The notes beneath the pieces are model-generated. The model did no database searches and was not told where the DNA came from. It saw nothing but the letters and a program-made list of their open reading frames with translations. Made by a program: the position numbers and the translations under genes. Shown one piece after another: positions 43,174 through 53,049 of a DNA stretch of 64,000 nucleotides. How positions within the stretch are numbered: position 1 is the first letter of the stretch; every line of letters begins with the position of its first letter. Location of the stretch: assembly GCF_002849715.1 (NCBI RefSeq), contig NZ_CP018863.1, positions 1,736,001-1,800,000 of the forward strand, written 5' to 3'. The DNA is from Arthrobacter crystallopoietes. GTDB lineage: Bacteria; Actinomycetota; Actinomycetes; Actinomycetales; Micrococcaceae.

Positions 43174-43740
43174 CTAGACCGCTCCGCCAATGCCGCCGAG
43201 CAGCGCCTTCATGGCGTTCCATTCGGAAATCTTGCAGCCGTCGGTGAGGGAGAAGTGCTTGTCCACCGGCTGCCCGTTGAGCGTTCCCGTGACGTGCGCC
43301 TGCTGGGGCCCGCCGTACTCCTGGGTACAGATCAGGTTCGGATCCGGCAGCCCGAAGAACACTTTCTCGCCGGCATTCGCCAGGGCTTCGCACGCGGCTT
43401 CCGGCTCCCGCACCGTGGAACTTTCAAGCGGCTGCGAGTCTGCGCACTCCAGGATGCGTTCCTGCACGGCATCGGATCCGGCGGAGGTCAGCTCGATCCT
43501 CAGGCTGGCATCGACCATGGCGGTTCCTTCCTCTGGGGTACTCGGCGGGGCGCTGCCCGGCTCCGACGGGGACGGCGAAGCTGGCTCCGAAGGCGAGGTG
43601 GGCGCCGTCGTTTGGGGCGGGGACGTAGTCGGAGGTGGCTCCTCTTCCGGCGGTGTGCACCCGCCCAGCAGCAGAGCCAGTGCCACCGGCACGGCCAGCA
43701 GAGCCCGCGTTGCCCTTGTTGCAGCGCAATTGCCGTTCAT
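43174..43740 (-). CDS. lipoprotein with a Streptomyces subtilisin inhibitor (SSI)-like domain
   Basis: A 188-residue exported protein. LALLLGGC (Cys28) is a lipobox, followed by a Pro/Ser/Thr/Glu-rich linker to about 72. The rest resembles SSI: RIELTSAGSDAVQERILECA, ACEALANAGEKVFFGLPDPN, then ICTQEYGGPQQAHVTGTLNG and a late DGCKISEWNAM, with the four Cys expected for two disulfides. SSI proteins inhibit subtilisins; this one would be held at the membrane. Four bases separate it from the gene upstream, so they are one operon. A large secreted subtilase gene lies 1.3 kb away. Confidence 0.78.
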   Translation of the reverse strand: MNGNCAATRATRALLAVPVALALLLGGCTPPEEEPPPTTSPPQTTAPTSPSEPASPSPSEPGSAPPSTPEEGTAMVDASLRIELTSAGSDAVQERILECADSQPLESSTVREPEAACEALANAGEKVFFGLPDPNLICTQEYGGPQQAHVTGTLNGQPVDKHFSLTDGCKISEWNAMKALLGGIGGAV

Positions 43741-43744
43741 GATC

Positions 43745-44704
43745 TCACCCGTCCATACGGTCCAGACTGTCCAAGTTGTCCAGCGCAGCCAGTAGCCGGC
43801 CGCGCAGTTTTTGGGATTCCTCCGAGAAGCCGCGCTGGGCCGCGGCGTACTGGGCCCGGCCCTCGGCCGTTTCGATCCGGATCGGCTCGTAACCCCAGGC
43901 GGCCAGGTCGTACGGCGAGGCCTGCATGTCCATTTCGCGGATCCGCCAGGACAGCTCGAAGCAGTCCATCACCAGTTCGCTCGGCAGCGCGGGGCTGAGT
44001 TTGTAGGCCCACTTGTACAGATCCATGTTGGCGTGCAGGCAGCCGGGCTGTTCCATATCCCGCTGGTTCTCGCGGGTGGGCCGCAGCGTGTTCAGCGGCG
44101 CGGCCTGGGGCGTGTAGAAGCGGTAGGCATCGAAGTGCGAGCAGCCGATCCGGCTTTCCTCCACCACGGTGTCCGTCCCCTCGGCCCCGAGCCGCAGGTC
44201 CAGGTATTCGTGCCGCACGCCGTTGAGCCGGGACTTGTAGACCATGGCCCATTCGTGCAGCCCGAAGCAGGCGAACCGCGCCGGACGGGCGGCAGTGCCG
44301 GCCAGGATGACCCGCGCGAAGGCGATGATCTCGGCCCGCTCCCGGCGGAACTTTTCGTGATCAAAGGTGACCGCGCCGCCGTCGTTAGCCAGGTCCCGGG
44401 CCGGCAGCTCCAGCGCCCGGTGTTCCGGCGCGGAAAGCGGGCGGTAGTACTTCCAGTCCTGCCGCTCGATTGCGGCTTCGCCGTTCAGGACGACGCCGGC
44501 GCCGGGGTGCCAGCGCAGCAGCTGCCCGGGTTTGTGGCTGTAGTAGGTGAAGAGAAAGTCCTCCACGGGATGCTTGCGCCCGGCCGAACGCCGCTGAAGA
44601 TAGGGCTCCGTAAAGCGGGCAGCCCTGCGCTGGTGCTCCTGCGCCCGGAGCAACCACTCCTCGGGCGCGAGGACCTCCGGCCGGATCAACTGCCTTTGCC
44701 ACAT
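43745..44704 (-). CDS. conserved actinobacterial protein often named 3-methyladenine DNA glycosylase
   Basis: A protein of about 319 residues with RRAARFTEPYLQRRSAGRKH, PVEDFLFTYYSHKPGQLLRW, HPGAGVVLNGE, ARFACFGLHEWAMVY and a CSHFDAYRFYTPQAAPLNTL block. Proteins with this layout in actinobacteria are commonly labelled 3-methyladenine DNA glycosylase, but I see no helix-hairpin-helix or AAG motif that would support that, so the activity should be treated as unknown. The ATG at 44704 is preferred over an in-frame GTG at 44740. The SSI-like gene follows after four bases. Confidence 0.65.
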   Translation of the reverse strand: MWQRQLIRPEVLAPEEWLLRAQEHQRRAARFTEPYLQRRSAGRKHPVEDFLFTYYSHKPGQLLRWHPGAGVVLNGEAAIERQDWKYYRPLSAPEHRALELPARDLANDGGAVTFDHEKFRRERAEIIAFARVILAGTAARPARFACFGLHEWAMVYKSRLNGVRHEYLDLRLGAEGTDTVVEESRIGCSHFDAYRFYTPQAAPLNTLRPTRENQRDMEQPGCLHANMDLYKWAYKLSPALPSELVMDCFELSWRIREMDMQASPYDLAAWGYEPIRIETAEGRAQYAAAQRGFSEESQKLRGRLLAALDNLDSLDRMDG

Positions 44705-44882
44705 GTATCCATTCTCGCAGGTGTGCGCCGTCTGGATCACTACGCCTATATCACTATCCCGGGCGCGGCGCTACACTCAGATCACGGATTGGTGGCGCCG
44801 TGAAGGAAGTAATTCGGAAATACCTGAAAGGCTTCTTTGAGAAAAATTTCTGCTGTATTTTGAGCTCACGGGCCCGCCAAAA

Positions 44883-44896
44883 GTGACTCCGGTCAC
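44883..44896 (+). promoter_or_regulatory. CRP/GlxR-like palindrome upstream of the subtilase gene
   Basis: GTGACTCCGGTCAC fits the GTGA-N6-TCAC half-site layout of CRP-family regulators. It is in the 335-base gap before the subtilase, about 144 bases from its start. The rest of that gap holds no gene or hairpin I can support. Confidence 0.35.
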
Positions 44897-45039
44897 GCCG
44901 TTGGGGGAAGGGGGCCGGCTTCAGAGCCGGATCGCACGCCGTTCGGTGAATCGTTTCTGCACCGAGGGGCGGGCAGCCTGGCGGGCCTGCGGAGCGGATC
45001 AAGTTGGTTCGGTCCACAGGATGAAAGGCATTCCTTCTC

Positions 45040-48000
45040 ATGACCATGCAAAGCAACAGCTTTGTGCGGCGGCCCAGCATCCGCGCCGCCACCGCACTCG
45101 CACTGGGGCTGCCGCTGCTCCTTTCCGGCCTGGCCGGACCGGCCGCAGCGGCACCTCCCGCCATCTCCGCCACGATTCAAAACTCCCCGCTGGCGGAGGT
45201 GCCCGAGCTTTACCAGGACGGGCACTACATCGTCATGCTCGAAGCGCAGCCAGTAGCAACGTACGACGGCGGGGTGGCGGGTATCGCTGCCACCAAGCCA
45301 GAGAAGGGCAAAAAGCTGGACGTTGGCAACGCCAACGCGAAGAAATACCAGCAGCACCTGAAGAAGAGGCAGCAGGCGGTAGCGGCCGAGGAGGGCGTGG
45401 AAATCCGCAAGAGCTTCACCACCGCGGTGAACGGATTCGCCGCGGACCTGACCGGCGTCCAGGCGGCCGCACTCGCCAAGACGCCGGGCGTGCTGGCCGT
45501 CACCGAGGACGAGCAGCACCATCCGGTCTACTCCAGCGTGGATTACCTGGGGCTGCCCGGAAAGAAGGGCGTCTGGAACCAGCAGTACGGCTCGGAGAAG
45601 AACGCGGGCAAGGGCACCGTGGTCGGCGTGATCGATACCGGGTACCACCCGCAGAATGAATTCCTTGCCGGCGGGGAGGTCGCCCCGCTCAAGGGCAAGC
45701 CGAAGGTCGGCGTGCCCTACCTGAACGGCGAGGGCAAGATCGCCATGCTCAAGTCTGACGGCGCCACCTTCATCGGCGAATGCCAGACGGGTGCGGCAGG
45801 CTCGGGGTTCACCGGCACCGAATGCAACAGCAAGGTCCTGAGCGCGCGCTACTACGCCGATGATTTCCTCAAGTTCGTGCCGCCGGAAAACCGGCATCCG
45901 AAGGAGAGCATTTCACCCCTGGACCTTAACAGCCACGGCACCCACACCGCCTCAACGGCCGCCGGCAACAGCGGTGTGGAAACCAATGTGGACGGCCGGG
46001 ACTTCGGCACCGGCTCCGGGGTGGCGCCGGCAGCGAAGGTCGCCGTCTACAAAATCTGCTGGCAGGACAACAATGCAGCGTCCGGCGGCTGCTACTCCTC
46101 GGCGGCCATTGCGGCCATCGAGCAGGCCATCAAAGACGGCGTGGATGTGCTGAACTACTCCATTTCCGGCAACAACAACTCGGTGATCGATCCGGTGTCC
46201 ATGGCCTTCCTGAGCGCGGCCGAAGTCGGCATCTTCGTCTCCGCTGCCGCAGGCAACGCCGGCCCGGCCGACACCACCGTGAACCACAGCGCCCCCTGGC
46301 TGATCACCGTCGCCGCCAGCACGTTCTCCAACGAACTGCAGGGCACGGTTGAACTCTCCGACGGCACCAAGTACCGCGGCACGTCGATCATGAGTTCCGA
46401 ACTGGGGCAGACCGCGCTGGTCTTGTCCAAGGACGCCGGCACGGCCGCGGCCAAACCGGAGGACGCGGCCTTGTGCACCCCCGGTTCACTGGATCCGGCC
46501 AAGGTACGCGGCAAGATCGTCATCTGCGACCGCGGCGTCATTGCACGTGCCGAGAAGTCGGTGGCCGTGAAGCAGGCCGAGGGCGTGGGCATGGTCCTGG
46601 TCAACACGGTGCCCGGCTCCCTGGATCTCGATCTCCATGCCGTGCCGACCGTCCATATCGGAGACCCGGGCATCAAGGACAAGGTCGCCCAGGATCCTTC
46701 ACTCACCGCGGCTCTGGTTGATTCGGATACCACCGGCCTGCCCGACAGTCCGGTGCCGCAGGTGGCGGCCTTCTCCTCGCGCGGCCCGTCCATGGCTGTC
46801 GGATCGGATCTGCTCAAGCCGGACGTTGCGGCGCCGGGCGTCAACGTGCTCGCCGGCGTCTCGCCCGTTGAGGGCGAGGAGAACTTCGGCTTCATGTCCG
46901 GAACCTCGATGGCCGCACCGCATGTTGCCGGTTTCGGCGCCCTGCTGCTGGGCAAGAATCCGCTGTGGTCGCCCTCGACAATCAAGTCCGCGTTGATGAC
47001 CACGGCTGACGAGCTTGTGAACGAGGACGGCACCACGAATACCGACAACTTCGCCACCGGCGCCGGCCAGGTGGACGTCCGGCGGATGGCGGATCCGGGG
47101 CTGGTCTATGACGCGGGCGTCGAAGACTGGTACGGCTTCCTGCAGGGCGCGGTGGGCGACATCGGACTCGATGAGGACCTCGCCATCGAGGCCAAGGACC
47201 TGAATGTCCCCTCGATTGCGCTGGGGGCGCTGACCGGTGAAGTTTCCGTGACCCGCTCGGTGACGGCGCTGAAATCCGGGACCTACCGGGCCAGCGTGGA
47301 GCTGCCGGGCATCGAGGCCACGGTGGAGCCCTCGGTGCTGAGGCTGCGGAAGGGCCAGGAGGCCTCCTTCACTGTGACCTTTAAGAACGACGGCGCAGCG
47401 TACGGCAAGTTCGCAATGGGCGAGCTGGCGTGGCAGGACGGCAGGCGTTCGGTGGCGTCGCCGATCGCCATCCGGCCGATGGAGGTGCTGTCGCCGGAGA
47501 CCGTGGTGGTTGACTCGGCCGCGAGTGAAGGCTCGGCGGCCATCGAGGTCAGCTCCGGAACGGACCAGCCCATCGACGTCGCGGTGGAGGGCATGGCGAA
47601 GGCCGATGCAATCACCGCTGAGCGGACGGCCGATCCGAATGGAATCACCGCCAAGAGCGCGGTTGTCGCCAGTCTGGTGGTCCCCGAGGGTGCCACCATG
47701 GCCCAGATGTCCATCAATGCCGCAGTTCCCACCGCGGACTGGGACCTCTACGTGATCACGCCCGCCGGCGAACAGCTGACGCAGGCCACGGCCAACTCCA
47801 GCGAGACCTTGGTGCTGGACAAGCCGAAACCCGGCACGTACCAGGTGATCGGGCATCTTTGGGGCACCTCCGATGGTGCCACTACCAGTACCGGAACAGT
47901 CAACACGGTGGCTTTGGCCGGCGACGCGGGCAACCTGACGGTAAGCCCGGACCCGCTGGAACTGCCCAACGGGGAAGCCGGTTCCGTTGAGGCCAACTGG

Positions 48001-48084
48001 GCCGGCCTGGAATCAGGCAGCTGGGTTGGGCTGGTGCGGTTCGGCGACAGTGCCAGTACGGCCCTGACCGTCAACGTCCCCTAG
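45040..48084 (+). CDS. large secreted subtilisin-like serine protease (S8)
   Basis: A 1014-residue exported protease. A signal peptide ends near GPAAAAP (about 35). An inhibitor-I9-type propeptide (HYIVMLEAQPVATYDG to VLAVTEDEQHHP, about 60-165) precedes the catalytic domain, with Asp199 in GVIDTGYHP, His299 in NSHGTHTAS and Ser623 in SGTSMAAPHVAG. A PA (protease-associated) insert lies between His and Ser, as in plant-type subtilases. A fibronectin-III-like domain and a final beta-rich domain follow. It probably feeds on external protein. AAAGG lies upstream of the ATG at 45040; an ATG two codons on is possible. Confidence 0.92.
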   Translation: MTMQSNSFVRRPSIRAATALALGLPLLLSGLAGPAAAAPPAISATIQNSPLAEVPELYQDGHYIVMLEAQPVATYDGGVAGIAATKPEKGKKLDVGNANAKKYQQHLKKRQQAVAAEEGVEIRKSFTTAVNGFAADLTGVQAAALAKTPGVLAVTEDEQHHPVYSSVDYLGLPGKKGVWNQQYGSEKNAGKGTVVGVIDTGYHPQNEFLAGGEVAPLKGKPKVGVPYLNGEGKIAMLKSDGATFIGECQTGAAGSGFTGTECNSKVLSARYYADDFLKFVPPENRHPKESISPLDLNSHGTHTASTAAGNSGVETNVDGRDFGTGSGVAPAAKVAVYKICWQDNNAASGGCYSSAAIAAIEQAIKDGVDVLNYSISGNNNSVIDPVSMAFLSAAEVGIFVSAAAGNAGPADTTVNHSAPWLITVAASTFSNELQGTVELSDGTKYRGTSIMSSELGQTALVLSKDAGTAAAKPEDAALCTPGSLDPAKVRGKIVICDRGVIARAEKSVAVKQAEGVGMVLVNTVPGSLDLDLHAVPTVHIGDPGIKDKVAQDPSLTAALVDSDTTGLPDSPVPQVAAFSSRGPSMAVGSDLLKPDVAAPGVNVLAGVSPVEGEENFGFMSGTSMAAPHVAGFGALLLGKNPLWSPSTIKSALMTTADELVNEDGTTNTDNFATGAGQVDVRRMADPGLVYDAGVEDWYGFLQGAVGDIGLDEDLAIEAKDLNVPSIALGALTGEVSVTRSVTALKSGTYRASVELPGIEATVEPSVLRLRKGQEASFTVTFKNDGAAYGKFAMGELAWQDGRRSVASPIAIRPMEVLSPETVVVDSAASEGSAAIEVSSGTDQPIDVAVEGMAKADAITAERTADPNGITAKSAVVASLVVPEGATMAQMSINAAVPTADWDLYVITPAGEQLTQATANSSETLVLDKPKPGTYQVIGHLWGTSDGATTSTGTVNTVALAGDAGNLTVSPDPLELPNGEAGSVEANWAGLESGSWVGLVRFGDSASTALTVNVP

Positions 48085-48087
48085 GGG

Positions 48088-48115
48088 AGCGGTACCAATA
48101 AAGCGGTACCAACAA
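48088..48115. repeat. 14-bp tandem duplication
   Basis: AGCGGTACCAATAA (48088-48101) is followed by AGCGGTACCAACAA (48102-48115), with one difference. It lies between the subtilase stop and its terminator. Confidence 0.75.
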
Positions 48116-48123
48116 GAAGTCGG

Positions 48124-48153
48124 TGAAGGCCGGCGGGAAACTGCCGGCCTTCA
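48124..48153. terminator. bidirectional terminator between subtilase and marR genes
   Basis: TGAAGGCCGGC (48124-48134) pairs with GCCGGCCTTCA (48143-48153) around an eight-base loop, between two convergent genes. Confidence 0.75.
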
Positions 48154-48162
48154 TCCACGGGG

Positions 48163-48618
48163 TTAGTGCGCGCTGTCCTGCGCGGCGGCAATCAGATCCC
48201 GCATGGACTCGTTGAGCGCCACCAGTTGCTCGCGGTCCAGCCCGAGCCGCTGCAACATGGTGCCCGGCACAGCCAGGGCGTCTTCCCGCAGGGCTTTACC
48301 CTTCACCGTCAGTCCGATGGCCAGGGCGCGTTCGTTCCCCGGTACCCGGTCGCGGGTGATCAGTCCGGCTGCTTCGAGCCGCTTGAGCATCGGCGAGAGT
48401 GTGGCGGGTTCCTGGGCCAGGGCTTCGCCCAGATCCTTGACCATCCGGGGGCTCTCTTCCCACAGCGCCAGCATCACCAGGTACTGCGGATGGGTGATGC
48501 CGAGTTTTTCGAGGACCGGCTTGTAAGCGCCGATCACGCTGCGCGAGGCTACCGACAAAGCGAAGCAGAGCTGGTGTTCGAGCAGCAGGTCCTCGTCCCG
48601 CTGTACAGCCGCGGTCAT
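48163..48618 (-). CDS. MarR family regulator, OhrR-like
   Basis: A 151-residue winged-helix repressor. LLEHQLCFALSVASRSVIGA near the start has a Cys (residue 18) in the position and surroundings of the peroxide-sensing Cys of OhrR; LGITHPQYLVMLALWEESPR, LGEALAQEPATLSPMLKRLE and RDRVPGNERALAIGLTVKG complete the DNA-binding domain. OhrR proteins control organic hydroperoxide resistance, but no ohr gene is adjacent. The ATG at 48618 is chosen because GGAG lies about ten bases upstream. It is divergent from two small paralogous genes, which are its likely targets by position only. Confidence 0.87.
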   Translation of the reverse strand: MTAAVQRDEDLLLEHQLCFALSVASRSVIGAYKPVLEKLGITHPQYLVMLALWEESPRMVKDLGEALAQEPATLSPMLKRLEAAGLITRDRVPGNERALAIGLTVKGKALREDALAVPGTMLQRLGLDREQLVALNESMRDLIAAAQDSAH

Positions 48619-48716
48619 ACGGATCACACTCCTTCAGATAGTTAGTGCCCTAAGTGTTAGCCTATGCTGGAAGAAGGAATCGTTCCAATCCGCAGTGCAG
48701 ACGTAAGGGGGCCCAC

Positions 48717-48926
48717 ATGGCCGGCAAGAAGAACTCGGTGCAGAGATTCATGAACATCACCGGCAAACTTCGCGTGATCTTCGGCCCCGCGCAAAAGAGC
48801 GGCGTGGACCATCCCATGACCGAGGACAACCGGCGCCTGCTCCAGGAACGCGAAGCGGACGCAGCGCAGTGGGAAACCGTGCGTCGGGCGGACGGCAGTA
48901 CCTACATCGTGCCCAAAAAGCAGTAG
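48717..48926 (+). CDS. small basic protein, paralogue of its downstream neighbour
   Basis: A 69-residue hypothetical protein. NSVQRFMNITGKLRVIFGPA at the start and DGSTYIVPKK at the end align with the neighbour at 48978: both have F-M-x-I-T, then G-P-A, and end with a short glycine/tyrosine hairpin and basic tail. AAGGGGG lies upstream of the ATG. A TATGCT hexamer lies at 48663-48668. The function is unknown to me; the divergent OhrR-like gene may control it. Confidence 0.7.
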   Translation: MAGKKNSVQRFMNITGKLRVIFGPAQKSGVDHPMTEDNRRLLQEREADAAQWETVRRADGSTYIVPKKQ

Positions 48927-48977
48927 AAGTCGTACACTGGTCATACGGATAACAGCCTCGTCAAGAAGGTGATTCAG

Positions 48978-49196
48978 ATGGCTGAGAATTCGCGCTTCCT
49001 CCGCACATTCATGCGTATAACCGCGGAGGCCGCCAAAGTGTGGGGTCCAGCAGACCGGATCGATTCTGATACCCCAGTGGTCCACAAGCACGACGACGCC
49101 GAGAAGGCCTCGGAAGAGCAGCTTGCGGAGATCGAAGTGGAGCGGGATGCCGAAGGCCATGCCTATGCAATCCGCAAACGCCACGACGTGGCCTGA
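48978..49196 (+). CDS. small hypothetical protein, paralogue of its upstream neighbour
   Basis: A 72-residue protein. RFLRTFMRITAEAAKVWGPA resembles the start of the 48717 protein and AEGHAYAIRKRHD its end. The ATG at 48978 has AAGAAGG eight bases upstream. The gap between the two genes is 51 bases, so they are probably transcribed together and arose by duplication. No enzyme motif is visible. Confidence 0.7.
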   Translation: MAENSRFLRTFMRITAEAAKVWGPADRIDSDTPVVHKHDDAEKASEEQLAEIEVERDAEGHAYAIRKRHDVA

Positions 49197-49223
49197 GGCC
49201 AAATCTGCCAATTAGCCAAAAGA

Positions 49224-49275
49224 AAGACCGACGGCGGTTCCCGCGTAATGCGGGACCGCCGTCGGTCTTCGTTTT
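49224..49275. terminator. bidirectional terminator before lysC
   Basis: AAGACCGACGGCGG pairs with CCGCCGTCGGTCTT, with an inner CCCGC/GCGGG stem, followed by CGTTTTT. It lies between the convergent small gene and lysC. Confidence 0.88.
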
Positions 49276-49290
49276 TGGGTCAGTGTCGGA

Positions 49291-50577
<1,287 letters not shown>

Positions 50578-50765
50578 GCGCTCTCTAAACAACTCCTGGA
50601 TTGGGGCCTACCGGCAGCCTGGCACGATAGGGAATTGGGAAATCTGCCGATGGCTACACGTCGGCTGCAGACGCACTCGGCAAGGAAAGTCTAGCGCCGC
50701 GGAGCTATCCGCGGTGAATAGTTTTGAACAAACAGGCCAGTGTGACCTTCGGAAAATCAGGAACA

Positions 50766-50810
50766 ACGACGGCGGCGAGCCGGCTTGTGCGCGGCAGTTG
50801 CCGCCGTCGT
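50766..50810 (-). terminator. terminator of the ehuBCDA-like operon
   Basis: ACGACGGCGGC (50766-50776) pairs with GCCGCCGTCGT (50800-50810). It lies 20 bases after the ehuA-like stop on the minus strand. Confidence 0.65.
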
Positions 50811-50829
50811 CAGTTGGGTTTTATCGGTG

Positions 50830-51675
50830 TCAGTGCGTGCCGATCTGGCCGTCACTGCTGCCGAGCACCGCGTGCAGGAATGCCTGCGTGCGCTCGTGCT
50901 GCGGGTTCGTGAACATGACGTCCGGCGTTGCCTCCTCGACAACGCGGCCGCCGTCGAACATCATGACCCGGTTGGAAACATCGCGGGCAAACTGCATCTC
51001 GTGCGTGACGATCAGCATGGTGATGTCGGTGGTTTCGGCAATATGGCGCAGAATGCCCAGCACTTCGCCCACAATCTCCGGATCCAGCGCCGAGGTGACC
51101 TCGTCCAACAGCAGGATGTCCGGATCCATGGCCAGGGCGCGGGCAATCGCAACGCGCTGCTGCTGTCCGCCGGAAAGCTGCAGCGGGTGGGCATTGGCCT
51201 TGCCCGGCAGCCCCACGCTTTCGAGCAGTTCCATGGCACGCTTGGTGGCCTCCGCCTTGGACTGGCCGAGCACGTGGACCGGCGCCTCGATGATGTTTTC
51301 CAGCACGGTCATGTTCGGAAACAGGTTGAACTGCTGGAAAACCATGCCGATGCGTTTGCGGATCTGCTTCTGGGCCTTCTCGCTGCGAGCAACGCGCTTG
51401 CCGTCGCGCAGTTCGTGCGTGAGCGGTTCGCCGTCGATGTAGATGTAGCCGTCGCTGAGGCTTTCCAGCGTCATGACCAGCCGGAGAATGGTGGTCTTGC
51501 CGGAGCCGCTGGGTCCGATCAGGGTGACGCGGTCGCCCTTGGCCACCTCGAAATTGAGGTCCTTGAGGACCACGTTGTCGCCGAACCGCTTCTCCACATT
51601 CTCGAACCTGATGGCCGGAACGGCGGCCGCGGTGCCGTTGCCGGCCGCGGTGTGGGGATCAGTAGTTGTAGGCAA
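50830..51675 (-). CDS. ehuA: ABC transporter ATPase, EhuA-like polar amino acid/ectoine type
   Basis: The 281-residue ATPase has Walker A GPSGSGKTT (54-62), a VFQQFNLFPNMTVLENIIEA Q-loop block, signature LSGGQQQRVA, Walker B ILLLDEVTSALDPE and an H-loop in LIVTHEMQFARD. These place it with polar amino acid importers. It is last in an order of binding protein, two permeases, ATPase, which is the order of ehuBCDA for ectoine/hydroxyectoine uptake. The start overlaps the permease gene by 17 bases. The substrate is inferred from the binding protein. Confidence 0.83.
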   Translation of the reverse strand: MPTTTDPHTAAGNGTAAAVPAIRFENVEKRFGDNVVLKDLNFEVAKGDRVTLIGPSGSGKTTILRLVMTLESLSDGYIYIDGEPLTHELRDGKRVARSEKAQKQIRKRIGMVFQQFNLFPNMTVLENIIEAPVHVLGQSKAEATKRAMELLESVGLPGKANAHPLQLSGGQQQRVAIARALAMDPDILLLDEVTSALDPEIVGEVLGILRHIAETTDITMLIVTHEMQFARDVSNRVMMFDGGRVVEEATPDVMFTNPQHERTQAFLHAVLGSSDGQIGTH

Positions 51676-52312
51676 GGCGCTTTTCCAATCTGGAGATGAG
51701 CAGGGAGGTCGGGTAGCTGGCCAGCAGGAAAATCACGCCGGCCAGGGTGATGGCCTCCATATATCTGAAGTTGTTGCCGCCGAACGTGAGCCCGGCCCGG
51801 ACCATTTCCACGACGCCGATGGTCAGCAGGAACGGGGTGTCCTTGAACATCGAGATGGCGTAGTTGCCCAGCGCCGGAACCGTTGCCCGCAGGGCCTGCG
51901 GAACGATCACTGCCGTCCAGGCCCGCCGCTTCGACATGGACAACGCGGTGGTTGCCTCCCACTGGCCCTTGGGCACGGAGTCGATGCCGGCGCGGTAGAC
52001 CTCGGCCATGTAGGTGGAGTAGTGGATACCGAAGACTACGATGCCGATGGTCAGCGGCTCGACGGTCAGGAAGGTCCAATACGCGAACAGCAGCTGCACC
52101 ACAATCGGCGTCATCCGGATGAAGTCGCCGATGAAAGTGATGACGGCGGCAATCGGTTTCGGCACCGACATGCGCAGGATCGCGATGAAGAGTCCGAGCA
52201 CGGCCGCGATGGCGGTGCTCAGGACGGTGACAATCAAGGTCACCTGGACGAAGGCCAGGAGCAGTTCGGGCAGTACCGCCCAGGCGGCGTCCCAATCCCA
52301 TAAGCCGTTCAT
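51659..52312 (-). CDS. ehuD: ABC transporter permease, EhuD-like
   Basis: A 217-residue HisM-type permease with about five membrane segments. FIGDFIRMTPIVVQLLFAYW is the family block and YRAGIDSVPKGQWEATTALS the EAA-type loop that contacts the ATPase. The start overlaps the ehuC-like stop (ATGA). With its sister permease it would form the heterodimeric channel of the importer. Confidence 0.85.
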   Translation of the reverse strand: MNGLWDWDAAWAVLPELLLAFVQVTLIVTVLSTAIAAVLGLFIAILRMSVPKPIAAVITFIGDFIRMTPIVVQLLFAYWTFLTVEPLTIGIVVFGIHYSTYMAEVYRAGIDSVPKGQWEATTALSMSKRRAWTAVIVPQALRATVPALGNYAISMFKDTPFLLTIGVVEMVRAGLTFGGNNFRYMEAITLAGVIFLLASYPTSLLISRLEKRLAYNY

Positions 52313-53040
52313 ACTTTCCGGCCTCCTTCCACTGCGGCGGTCTCCGGGGTCTTCGGAGTCAGCGCCTCGCGCAGCGATTCGCCGCGGCCGAGGCGGTGCT
52401 TGGCCCGTACCTCAAGAGCATTCATGACCAGCGTCAGGATGTACGCGATGACGAAGTAAATCACCAGGCTCACGCCGTAGGCGAAGAAGGTGTCCGTCTG
52501 TTCGCGCAGCTGCTCGGTGTGGTAGGTCAGATCGGCAAGGGTGATGAAGCTGACGATTGCCGTGCCCTTGAGCATGTGGATGAGGTAGTTCGTCAGCGAG
52601 GGAATCATTAGCGCCCAGGCCTGCGGGAAGATGACACGGATCATCTGCTGCGACTTGGACATGCTCAACGCCGTGGTGGCTTCCCATTGCCCGGTCGGAA
52701 CCGAATTGATGGATCCGCGCACTACCTCGGCCGCGTAGGCGCCGTAGTTCAGCCCCAGGCCGAGGATGCCGCAGACCATTGCCGGCAGCTCCAAGCCCAG
52801 CTGCGGCAGAACGAAGAAGAAGAAGAACAGCTGGACTACCAGCGAAGTGCCGCGGAAAAATTCCATGATCGCCCGGCACAGGCCGCGCAGCACAATGTTG
52901 CGCAGCCGCGAGCCCAGGCCGAGGATCACGGCGATAACCATCGCCAGCAGGGCGCCGCCGAGAGTCAGCTGGAGGGTAATCCACAACCCGTCCAGGATCC
53001 TCGGCCACGCCTCTGCCAGCGCTTCGAAATTGCTTTCCAT
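52309..53040 (-). CDS. ehuC: ABC transporter permease, EhuC-like
   Basis: A 243-residue HisQ/M-type permease. MEFFRGTSLVVQLFFFFFVL and VVRGSINSVPTGQWEATTAL (the EAA-like loop) are visible, with a polar C-terminal tail of about 35 residues after the last membrane segment. It lies nine bases after the binding-protein stop and overlaps the ehuD-like gene by four bases, so all three are coupled. Confidence 0.85.
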   Translation of the reverse strand: MESNFEALAEAWPRILDGLWITLQLTLGGALLAMVIAVILGLGSRLRNIVLRGLCRAIMEFFRGTSLVVQLFFFFFVLPQLGLELPAMVCGILGLGLNYGAYAAEVVRGSINSVPTGQWEATTALSMSKSQQMIRVIFPQAWALMIPSLTNYLIHMLKGTAIVSFITLADLTYHTEQLREQTDTFFAYGVSLVIYFVIAYILTLVMNALEVRAKHRLGRGESLREALTPKTPETAAVEGGRKV

Positions 53041-53049
53041 AAAAGTGGA

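Noticed and set aside
43745..44704. DNA glycosylase function for this conserved protein
   Set aside because: The usual label is not supported by a helix-hairpin-helix or AAG active-site motif that I can see; left as a conserved protein.
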